From: an uncultured Lachnospiraceae bacterium
GTDB taxonomy: Bacteria > Bacillota_A > Clostridia > Lachnospirales > Lachnospiraceae
Assembly (NCBI GenBank): GCA_900556645.1
Contig: USPJ01000028.1
Coordinates: 1-9,174, forward strand
DNA length: 9,174 nt
Direction: 5' to 3'
How positions within the stretch are numbered: position 1 is the stretch's first letter; each line of letters starts with the position of its first letter. The translations under genes were made by a program, and so were the position numbers. Positions 1 through 6,602 of the stretch are shown piece after piece. The notes below the pieces were generated by a model. That model searched no databases. It was not told the DNA's origin and saw nothing but the letters and a program-made list of their open reading frames with translations.

Positions 1-131
1 CGATTTACTTCCTGTTGCTTAGTGTTTATCTGATTTAGAATTCTTTGATTATGTTTTCTATTCTCTTCCTGTTGCTTTTCTGCTTCTTTTATTACATCTA
101 CGATATTTCTTCGATTTCTGCTCTTTGCCAT
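1..131 (-). CDS. Unknown protein encoded directly after essC, N-terminal fragment
   Basis: I do not recognise this protein. Only its first 43 residues are in the window; the reading frame runs off the left edge. It begins MAKSRNRRNI, continues with VDVIKEAEKQQEENRKHNQR, and stays rich in Gln, Lys, Arg, Glu and Asn, with no signal peptide or membrane segment in the visible part. The composition suggests a charged helix, perhaps a coiled coil. The ATG lies 12 nt beyond the essC stop, preceded by GGTGA four bases upstream of the start, so it is very probably co-transcribed and coupled to essC. In T7SSb loci the genes after essC often encode accessory proteins, chaperones or substrates, so a secretion-related role is possible by position alone. 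The frame is the same as that of essC, separated only by a TAG codon and four sense codons. Confidence 0.7.
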   Translation of the reverse strand, partial: MAKSRNRRNIVDVIKEAEKQQEENRKHNQRILNQINTKQQEVN

Positions 132-143
132 ACCTTCACCATC

Positions 144-3100
144 CTAACACTCGGGAACCATGATTTTTTTTGAATTTCCGTTGCGGAATAATAGACCTCT
201 TCCCATTTCTATATTGACACCGTATCCCACTTGGAAAATCTCACAATTTCCCTGTTCTCCCAATACCAGACCATCATTTGCATTTTTAATCCAACTGGTC
301 AGTTCATCATATCCATGGAATTTTACCCCGTGTACAGAAAGAACTATCATGACACCCATGCTGGCTGCTTTTTCCAGAATATCTGCAATCTCATTCTCAT
401 GCTCTTCGTTGACCATTTCTACAAATACATCTGCCTCATCCACAATGACATAGATTGGCTGCTGCCATGCCAAAAACTCCTGCATGGTAAGCTCCGGATT
501 TGCCGCGAGTTCCTCGTTAAATGTCTCCATACGGCTGTTTCCGATTTCCTCCATAAAGTTTACAAATTCCGTAATATCTTCCTGCGTACGGATAAAATGC
601 ATCTCTCCCTTTTCTTTATAGGTATTTAATTCACGGCTCTGGGAGTCAAAGACATAAACCGTATCTCCATAATCCATCTGATTCAGAATACATTTCAGGG
701 CATTGGTCTTTCCTCTCTGACTTTCTCCGATAATCACAAACGGAGACTGTCCTTTTACGATACCTTCCTGTACCACATTTTCTACATCCAGTCCTAATAC
801 CAGTTCTTTCTCTTCTTCTGCTACCTCATACTCTTCCAACTGTACATATTGGAGATTTTCCGGCAATACCGGTATTTTCGGAGCAATCTCATCAGGATAG
901 CAGGCATTGATTTGTGCCACACTCTCCTTGATATTCTCTATGTAAGAAATCTCATTCTCAAATTCTACTGCTGTATACACCTGCATGATATTAACACCCT
1001 TGTATTTTACCATTGCTCTGCCTTTTTTGTCCGGCAGAGTATACTCTCCCTGTCCCACAAGACTGGAGATATCCGATGCATCATACATATATCCGGCTAC
1101 TTTTTGCTTAATGTTATTCAAAGTTCCGTAACGGATACCGCTTTCACTCTGAGCAGAGAAAATCAGATAGATTCCCAATCCGGCACCGTCTCTGGCTATC
1201 TTGGTAAATTCTTCTTCCTCATCCATGCCGATTTCCTTTAAAATGTCCATGTTATCCACAATAATAACGATGGCTTTTAACGGTTCCTCCGCAATCTGAT
1301 TGTATACAGTAAAGTTCTGAGCAGAATTTTGTGCTAATAACTGTTTTCTCTGCTTCATTTCCATCTGTATCAACTTAAAGAATTTATTGCGTTTTTCCTC
1401 ATCATCATAGGTAATATAATCTGCCGTATGATGCAGTTCTTTTAAAGGAATTAACGCACTGTTTCCAAAATCAAAGATGTAAAAATTCAGGTTAGAAACC
1501 GTATTCTGTCTTGCCAAGCTCAGAATACAAGTGGTCAGTACCGTAGATTTTCCATATCCGCTGGCAGAAAAATATCCAAGGTTGCCCTCTTTTTCGATAT
1601 CTATAATATATTCTTCCTGACTCTGCTCTTCCGGGATATCCACTAATCCCAGTGGGAATTGCAAAACTGCACTTTCTTTTGGACAAATCTCCTGTATCGG
1701 ACTGGTCAATCTGTCAGCAAGTGCCGGAAGCCACGGTTTTGGTACACGCTCACAGTGCTGTTCTTCAAATACCCGCTGCACATAGTTTACAATAGCTTCT
1801 AACTGGGTCATTTTCTTCTCGTTGCTTTCTTCTTCCGTATCCAAATCCTCATTTAAAAGCTCTCCCTGTCCCAGTTCATTTACAAAGAATACACGGTTGT
1901 CCACCTTCTCTGCCACACCTTCATTTCCTACCGTGGCACCGCTCCATGCTGACTGAAACAGCTCATAAATTTCATTATTTCCCACCTGCAGATAGGCACG
2001 TCCCGGCTGGGTAATAAATGCAGCATCCGGTGTTTTTAGGATTTCCCGGCTGTCACTTTCATCCTGTACCTTCAATGCCAGCTTGAATTTTGAGTTGGAC
2101 CAAATCTGGTCATCTACCACACCGGAAGGCTTCTGGGTTGCTAAAATCAGATGCACTCCCAGACTTCGTCCGATTCTGGCTGTAGATATCAGCTCTGCCA
2201 TAAAATCCGGCTGCTCTTTTTTCAGCTCTGCAAACTCATCACTGATTAAGAAGAGGTGTGGAATCGGAATTTTCGCTTCACCGTTTTTAAAGAGTTTATT
2301 GTAACCATTGATATGGTTGACTCCATACTGGCTAAAAATTCTCTGGCGTCGTTTCAGCTCGCTTTTGATGGATGCCATGGCACGTTTGCTTTCCGTTCCA
2401 TCTAAGTTTGTAATGGTTCCCAATAAATGAGGCAGATTCTTAAAGAGACCTGCCATTCCGCCTCCCTTATAGTCAATCAATAAAAATCCCACTTCGTAAG
2501 GATGGAAATTGACCGCCAGCGAAAGAATATAGGATTGGATAATCTCTGATTTACCGGAACCGGTGGTTCCTGCCACCAAACCGTGAGGTCCATGGGCTTT
2601 TTCATGAAGATTCAGATATACATACTCTTCATTTCCACGAACCCCCAGCGGAACTGCCAAAGTCTTATGGGACTGACTCTTTTCCCAACGCTCCGCCGCA
2701 TGTAATTCCTCTGCGGATTGAATTTGATACATATCATAAAAGGTGATATTTTCCGGTATCTGAGATACAATCCCCTGCTCATGATGAAGGACACTCAGAT
2801 TTCTGGCAATCCACTCCAGATTGATTTCTCCCGTATGATAGAGATTGATATTTTTATCTACGAATTTTTTCTCGTTTAAGACCATCCGCCCCTTCTGGGA
2901 GTCCAAAAGTTCCACAACTGTTCCGATATTATCCGGCAGATTCGCCATCTGCTGCGTGGTATAGATAATAGAAAACGCCATCTGTTCTCCTTCTTTGTCC
3001 AGATATTCCATAATGGCATGAGACGAAATCAGCTTTGGCTCATCTATGACAAAGAGATAGTACGGAGAAAATTTAGCTTCTTTTTTCTTCTCCTCCCACT

Positions 3101-4319
3101 TCATTTTTCTGTCTTTTAAAATCTGAAGAATACTTCCCAACACCTGATCTCTCATGTGCTCTGAATTGATAATACCCCGCAGATTTAGAGACTGCACCTT
3201 ACAGTGAGGCAGCCATTTCATCCACGCAAATTCATCATCATAAATCTTATTGTAAATCGCAATAATCTGTAAATCATGGTAACTCTGTGCAAACGCCAAC
3301 TGGGTAATCATCAATTTTAACTGTTCATGCACATTTTCCTTGTCTCCCACAAGACCCAGATGGGCTTTTTTCAAGTCCACAATCAGAGGCTTCTCTTCCA
3401 GTCTTTCAAAACTGTGTTTCAAAGCCTCTCCTTCCATTTGGAGTTCATCTTTTTCATATTGCATTCCACCGGACTCAAATTCTATAGGAAAGCTTACCAT
3501 ATCCTCCATATAGCCTACGGATACCGTCAGGAAATCATCATCATCGCTATTTCTCTCGTAGATACGGGGACTATACTCCTGTGTCAGTTTTTCAATTTCT
3601 TCCACCCGTGGATAATTGTAAAACCAAGCCTCCTGTTCCTGATTTCTGGCATGATTCAGTTCTTTTCGCTTGTCCAACAGGTAATTGCGGTACATCTCTT
3701 CCCGTTTTTCATTCTTTTCCTTGCACTCTTTCCGCTCATTAAAATAACGCACTACCGTAAAAACTGTAGTCAGCAATGTGGTCAATGCAGAGAGCATCAT
3801 AAACGCTCCCATCTTCATAAAAATTCCGATTACCACAGTAACTGCCGTCATAATAACCGGCGGCACAATCATCTGCACCAGACTGGTTTTACCCATGCTG
3901 GATTTTTCCGGTGGATTCTGTATTTCAATCCGGTCTTTTGGAATCCGCTTGATGATACGCGGAGAACGCTTATAGTTCGGGAAGCCTTCAAATTCATTGC
4001 TTTCTCCCCTAATCTCTAACAGGTCCGTCGTATAATCCTCTTCTTCTGCCCGAATCAAGAGGGTATTCTGGTAGAATACTATTTCCACTTCTCCTACCTG
4101 AAGCGGACTTTCCTCTTCTAATGTATAGGAGGTCCCTTCTTTTAAAGTTTCTCCTTTCCACAAATCTCCGGTATTGTCTCTGTCAGCATAGACTTCTATA
4201 ACATTTTCTTTTATTAATAATTCAACGGAAGCTTTTGGTATCGTAATATTTCTTCCCTCTGCTCCGATGGATATTTCTTTTTTTCTAAGATAAATTTTCT
4301 CACACATTTGTTGTTCCAT
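144..4319 (-). CDS. essC: Type VII secretion ATPase EssC/YukB (FtsK/SpoIIIE family)
   Basis: Membrane-anchored motor of the T7SSb machine, which binds and drives WXG100 and other substrates. The 1391-residue protein has an FHA-like beta-rich N-terminus (about 1-100), the family motif RSPRIIKR (118-125), two transmembrane helices (about 147-168 and 171-193), and a degenerate ATPase-like domain with VIDEP (424-428). Three FtsK-type domains follow. D1 has Walker A GTTGSGKS (584-591) and Walker B with D694/E695. D2 has degenerate Walker A SASGYGKS (918-925) and D1022/N1023 in place of an acidic pair. D3 has a full Walker A GESQRGKT (1198-1205) and D1294/E1295. The D1 region is nearly identical to what I recall of S. 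aureus EssC. The protein is about 90 residues shorter than that one (about 1480), mainly at the N-terminus. I chose the ATG at 4319 because AGAGG lies 6 nt upstream; it overlaps essB by 20 nt. A further 30 upstream codons are open but antisense-like to the essB tail. Confidence 0.97.
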   Translation of the reverse strand: MEQQMCEKIYLRKKEISIGAEGRNITIPKASVELLIKENVIEVYADRDNTGDLWKGETLKEGTSYTLEEESPLQVGEVEIVFYQNTLLIRAEEEDYTTDLLEIRGESNEFEGFPNYKRSPRIIKRIPKDRIEIQNPPEKSSMGKTSLVQMIVPPVIMTAVTVVIGIFMKMGAFMMLSALTTLLTTVFTVVRYFNERKECKEKNEKREEMYRNYLLDKRKELNHARNQEQEAWFYNYPRVEEIEKLTQEYSPRIYERNSDDDDFLTVSVGYMEDMVSFPIEFESGGMQYEKDELQMEGEALKHSFERLEEKPLIVDLKKAHLGLVGDKENVHEQLKLMITQLAFAQSYHDLQIIAIYNKIYDDEFAWMKWLPHCKVQSLNLRGIINSEHMRDQVLGSILQILKDRKMKWEEKKKEAKFSPYYLFVIDEPKLISSHAIMEYLDKEGEQMAFSIIYTTQQMANLPDNIGTVVELLDSQKGRMVLNEKKFVDKNINLYHTGEINLEWIARNLSVLHHEQGIVSQIPENITFYDMYQIQSAEELHAAERWEKSQSHKTLAVPLGVRGNEEYVYLNLHEKAHGPHGLVAGTTGSGKSEIIQSYILSLAVNFHPYEVGFLLIDYKGGGMAGLFKNLPHLLGTITNLDGTESKRAMASIKSELKRRQRIFSQYGVNHINGYNKLFKNGEAKIPIPHLFLISDEFAELKKEQPDFMAELISTARIGRSLGVHLILATQKPSGVVDDQIWSNSKFKLALKVQDESDSREILKTPDAAFITQPGRAYLQVGNNEIYELFQSAWSGATVGNEGVAEKVDNRVFFVNELGQGELLNEDLDTEEESNEKKMTQLEAIVNYVQRVFEEQHCERVPKPWLPALADRLTSPIQEICPKESAVLQFPLGLVDIPEEQSQEEYIIDIEKEGNLGYFSASGYGKSTVLTTCILSLARQNTVSNLNFYIFDFGNSALIPLKELHHTADYITYDDEEKRNKFFKLIQMEMKQRKQLLAQNSAQNFTVYNQIAEEPLKAIVIIVDNMDILKEIGMDEEEEFTKIARDGAGLGIYLIFSAQSESGIRYGTLNNIKQKVAGYMYDASDISSLVGQGEYTLPDKKGRAMVKYKGVNIMQVYTAVEFENEISYIENIKESVAQINACYPDEIAPKIPVLPENLQYVQLEEYEVAEEEKELVLGLDVENVVQEGIVKGQSPFVIIGESQRGKTNALKCILNQMDYGDTVYVFDSQSRELNTYKEKGEMHFIRTQEDITEFVNFMEEIGNSRMETFNEELAANPELTMQEFLAWQQPIYVIVDEADVFVEMVNEEHENEIADILEKAASMGVMIVLSVHGVKFHGYDELTSWIKNANDGLVLGEQGNCEIFQVGYGVNIEMGRGLLFRNGNSKKIMVPEC

Positions 4320-5499
4320 TTTCTCCCTCTTGATTATTCTCTGTGATTGTATCTTCCCCTGTTGCTCCTGTTGTTTCTTCTGTTGTCTCTTCTTCGGTCT
4401 CGTCCTCATCTCCCTCTAATAAACGTTCGATTTTAGAATCCAGTTCTTCCATTCGCTCTTCTTTTTCACTTCCGCTTATCTCGGTATCGGTTTCCAGCAT
4501 ATTTTTTTCTTTGAGATACGCATACAACAGCAAATCATTATCCGATACCTGCTGTGCAATGTTTTCTGCCTCTGAAACCTCCAGTCTTTCAAGGGCAATC
4601 CAATAATCCAATATCTTCTCATTGGTATCCAACGACAAGGCACTGTTAATGTTCTTTTTTTGTTCTTCTGTCAGATTCTCACACTGAATATAAGAATATG
4701 CCAGAATGTATTTATCATATACAGACAGACGGCTCATATCTGTTTTCTCAAAATCTTCAATCACTCCGCTATAATTAATTTTCAGATAATCTCTCTGGGC
4801 TTTGATAACGGCTCTCTCATAAGGTTTCATCCAAAACAGTTCATATCCGCTGAATGTCAGTGCCAATACCAATAATATACTTGTCACTGCAAGGGCTGTC
4901 TTTTTTCTTTTATACTTTTTCTTATCTATCTCTATCTTGGTTTCACGGTGTTCCGCAATCAGCCGCTCATATTCTTCTAAAAGACATTTCTCTATCTCTT
5001 CCACCGTATCTGCCTTTGCAATAAGTTCTAAAAACTTATCTTTTTGCAAAAGCTCCATTCCACCGTCATAATAATCCTCATAATTGTATTTATCCTGTAA
5101 CACAAATCCGGTCAACGCCTTGTACTGCTTTAGAAATTCCTCTTCGTCAAATTCCTCGCCTTTTCCATAGACATCCCGGTACATGACAAATACCTGATTA
5201 TGGATGTCATAATAAAGGTTTTCCGGACGCAGCTCAACTTTGTAATTTCGGCATACCTCTATGAGATTCCCACAGTCCAGCAGATTAATCATTGCCTCTT
5301 CTCTTCGTTCCTTTTTAATTTGCACAAAAGGTTTATATCCTTCTGTATCATAGAAAAAAATCAATTCTTCTTTTTCCTCTTCATAACTGCTTTGCAAACA
5401 TTTCTCCTGCGGAAATATCATTTTCCCCCAATCATATCGGTCTTGTGCCGACATATTTGCTTTTCTGATTCTTTTTGTAATGTTTTCTTTCTCATTCAT
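4300..5499 (-). CDS. essB: Type VII secretion protein EssB/YukC
   Basis: Single-pass membrane component that, in the family, dimerises and contacts EssC. From the start chosen here it is 399 residues. The cytoplasmic N-terminal half is a pseudokinase-like domain (about 1-195), with the kinase-loop-like stretch LRPENLYYD ending at D98 and then VFVMYRDVYG. One transmembrane helix lies at about 201-224, flanked by KKKYKRKK on the cytoplasmic side. A helical TPR-like extracytoplasmic domain follows (about 225-335). The last 40 residues are a low-complexity acidic, Thr-rich tail. S. aureus EssB is about 444 residues. The ATG at 5499 is preferred over the one at 5505 because AGGAG sits 7 nt upstream of it but only one base before the other. 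The start overlaps the essA stop by 8 nt and the end overlaps essC by 20 nt, so translation is likely coupled. Confidence 0.93.
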   Translation of the reverse strand: MNEKENITKRIRKANMSAQDRYDWGKMIFPQEKCLQSSYEEEKEELIFFYDTEGYKPFVQIKKERREEAMINLLDCGNLIEVCRNYKVELRPENLYYDIHNQVFVMYRDVYGKGEEFDEEEFLKQYKALTGFVLQDKYNYEDYYDGGMELLQKDKFLELIAKADTVEEIEKCLLEEYERLIAEHRETKIEIDKKKYKRKKTALAVTSILLVLALTFSGYELFWMKPYERAVIKAQRDYLKINYSGVIEDFEKTDMSRLSVYDKYILAYSYIQCENLTEEQKKNINSALSLDTNEKILDYWIALERLEVSEAENIAQQVSDNDLLLYAYLKEKNMLETDTEISGSEKEERMEELDSKIERLLEGDEDETEEETTEETTGATGEDTITENNQEGENGTTNV

Positions 5500-5938
5500 A
5501 ACCATTCTCCTCTGCTTCCTTTGTCTGTTTTTTCTTTTTAAAATATCCGGTTATCATTACCACAAAAACAAGTATAATGAGAACCGCTCCACCGATAAAA
5601 AAACCGGTTTTTGCTGCTGTGCTTCCCGCATAATCCTGATTTTTTTTAATAACCAACGGTTCTGCAAACAGCTCTGTTATTCTTTGGGCATCCACATCCG
5701 CTGCTGCCGTCTGATTTATAAAAACGCCATCTGTGACCTTTTTTTCTTCTTTTTCTTTTCGCTCCCGGTGTTGCCGATTTTCCTCCACTCGTTGGTCTGT
5801 AAATAATTGTACGTCGTACAAATCAGACAGCGAGGTGTAGGTCTCCGTCCGGTTACGGATAATGTCCGGATTTAAATCCAAATCACTTTGTTGTGTATCC
5901 TGTCCTGTGACCTCTTCTTGATTTTCATAACTGCTCAT
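5492..5938 (-). CDS. essA: Type VII secretion protein EssA
   Basis: Small membrane protein of the T7SSb machine; the family is required for secretion but its exact role is unclear. The 148-residue length matches S. aureus EssA (about 152). The central region SLSDLYDVQLFTDQRVEENR, followed by a Lys/Glu-rich helix and DGVFINQ, resembles the EssA pattern of YDTTLF, charged helix and DMFQNQ, as I recall it. One strong transmembrane helix lies at about 111-132, followed by a basic KKKK tail. Unlike S. aureus EssA there is no hydrophobic N-terminus: the first 110 residues are polar. The start has AGGA 8 nt upstream. It lies 12 nt after the esaB stop in the same frame, so no N-terminal extension is possible without reading through that TAG. 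Position between esaB and essB supports the assignment. Confidence 0.85.
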   Translation of the reverse strand: MSSYENQEEVTGQDTQQSDLDLNPDIIRNRTETYTSLSDLYDVQLFTDQRVEENRQHRERKEKEEKKVTDGVFINQTAAADVDAQRITELFAEPLVIKKNQDYAGSTAAKTGFFIGGAVLIILVFVVMITGYFKKKKQTKEAEENGYE

Positions 5939-5950
5939 ACGTTTTTTCCT

Positions 5951-6166
5951 CTATCCGATTTTTAAAATATCCCCGTGATATATTCCATTTTCCCGATAAG
6001 ATTTTTCGGTATCCACATTTCTCTTTTTTCTCATGGAATATACCTCTCCTGTTACACTGGTTACCATTCCTTTTTCCATTAATATTCTCAATGTATTTTC
6101 AATACTGCTGTTTTCATCTGCAGCAATATCCCACGCTTTTTCTTCTGACTCAATTGTGACAATCAT
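5951..6166 (-). CDS. esaB: Ubiquitin-like type VII accessory protein EsaB/YukD
   Basis: Small cytosolic protein of the YukD/EsaB family, which has a ubiquitin fold without conjugation chemistry. In S. aureus EsaB is needed for full T7SS activity and influences essC expression or function. The 71-residue product begins with a beta strand (MIVTIES), has a central helix (SIENTLRILMEKG), and ends YRENGIYHGDILKIG. That ending closely follows the family's closing strand, of the type ADGDILKLL. It carries no C-terminal diglycine, as is usual for YukD. It is slightly shorter than S. aureus EsaB (about 80). AGGGAG lies upstream of the ATG at a suitable distance. A 65-nt gap with a stable hairpin separates it from esxA, and essA follows after 12 nt. 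Confidence 0.9.
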   Translation of the reverse strand: MIVTIESEEKAWDIAADENSSIENTLRILMEKGMVTSVTGEVYSMRKKRNVDTEKSYRENGIYHGDILKIG

Positions 6167-6195
6167 CCTTCACTCTCCCTTTCTTTTACGCATGG

Positions 6196-6221
6196 AAGGC
6201 GGCTGTAATAACAGCCACCTT
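6196..6221 (-). terminator. Stable hairpin between esxA and esaB without a U-tract
   Basis: In the minus-strand transcript AAGGTGGCTGT and ACAGCCGCCTT form an 11-bp stem (one G-U pair) around a 4-nt UAUU loop, starting 10 nt after the esxA stop. No run of U follows, so it is not a classical intrinsic terminator. It more likely protects the esxA 3' end or marks an RNA-processing point, letting EsxA exceed the membrane components. Confidence 0.55.
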
Positions 6222-6231
6222 TGATGCTTTT

Positions 6232-6525
6232 TTACTGGATTTTGCTCTTGGAGTATGATTTATCCAACTGTTTCATATCGTTGATATAATTGTTTGTGGA
6301 TTTAATCAACTCACGAACTACCTGTAAAGTCTTGTCAAAATTCTTGGTCAGTTTTGCATAATCCTGTTTGTAAATCGGACTTGCATCTGCTTTCCATGCA
6401 TCGCACAGAGAATTCACATGATTGGTCATAGACCGTGTAGTGTTCTCAAAGTTTGTGCACTCTGTCTGAAGTTTCTGGATAGCAGCTTCCATATCGGAAT
6501 ACTGCATGCTTAATTGATTTCCCAT
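6232..6525 (-). CDS. esxA: WXG100 family secreted protein EsxA
   Basis: Small helical-hairpin protein, expected to dimerise and be exported by EssC both as substrate and as part of the working machine. The product has 97 residues, the standard WXG100 length. Helix 1 runs about 8-42, the turn carries the conserved Trp (W44) in CDAWKADAS, and helix 2 runs about 50-92. The turn reads W-K-A instead of W-x-G, a conservative variant. Two cysteines (C23, C41) are unusual for a secreted WXG100 protein. No clear YxxxD/E export motif is seen near the C-terminus; the nearest match is YIND at 80-83. The start at 6525 has a perfect AGGAGG 8 nt upstream, so the 29 open codons upstream are not coding. A hairpin follows the stop codon, and a candidate promoter lies 47 nt upstream of the start. 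Confidence 0.93.
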   Translation of the reverse strand: MGNQLSMQYSDMEAAIQKLQTECTNFENTTRSMTNHVNSLCDAWKADASPIYKQDYAKLTKNFDKTLQVVRELIKSTNNYINDMKQLDKSYSKSKIQ

Positions 6526-6571
6526 GTTTTTTTCCTCCTCATACCTTTTGTACTCGTTTTGTTTTTTATAA

Positions 6572-6602
6572 ATGATATTGTCTTCTCTGTGAGTAACAAT
6601 AT
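6572..6602 (-). promoter_or_regulatory. Candidate internal promoter and dyad before esxA
   Basis: In the 76-nt gap between the esaA-like gene and esxA, the minus strand has TTGTTA (6599-6594), a 16-nt spacer and TATCAT (6577-6572). An exact 7-base inverted repeat, ATATTGT and ACAATAT (6575-6581, 6596-6602), overlaps both boxes. This could give extra transcription of esxA, but both hexamers are imperfect. Confidence 0.3.

Noticed and set aside
1492..1686. 64-codon minus-strand frame within essC
   Set aside because: It is an alternative frame over the conserved D2 Walker A region of essC, with no independent support.
3327..4019. 230-codon plus-strand reading frame, the longest opposite-strand frame
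   Set aside because: It lies wholly inside essC, reads as the His/Phe/Leu-rich shadow of conserved coding sequence, and has no ribosome binding site. The other plus-strand frames in the window are rejected for the same reason.
4320..4409. Upstream extension of essC by 30 codons
   Set aside because: It is a Gln/Lys/Arg-rich translation overlapping the essB acidic tail, far from the FHA-like start. The ATG at 4319 has its own ribosome binding site.
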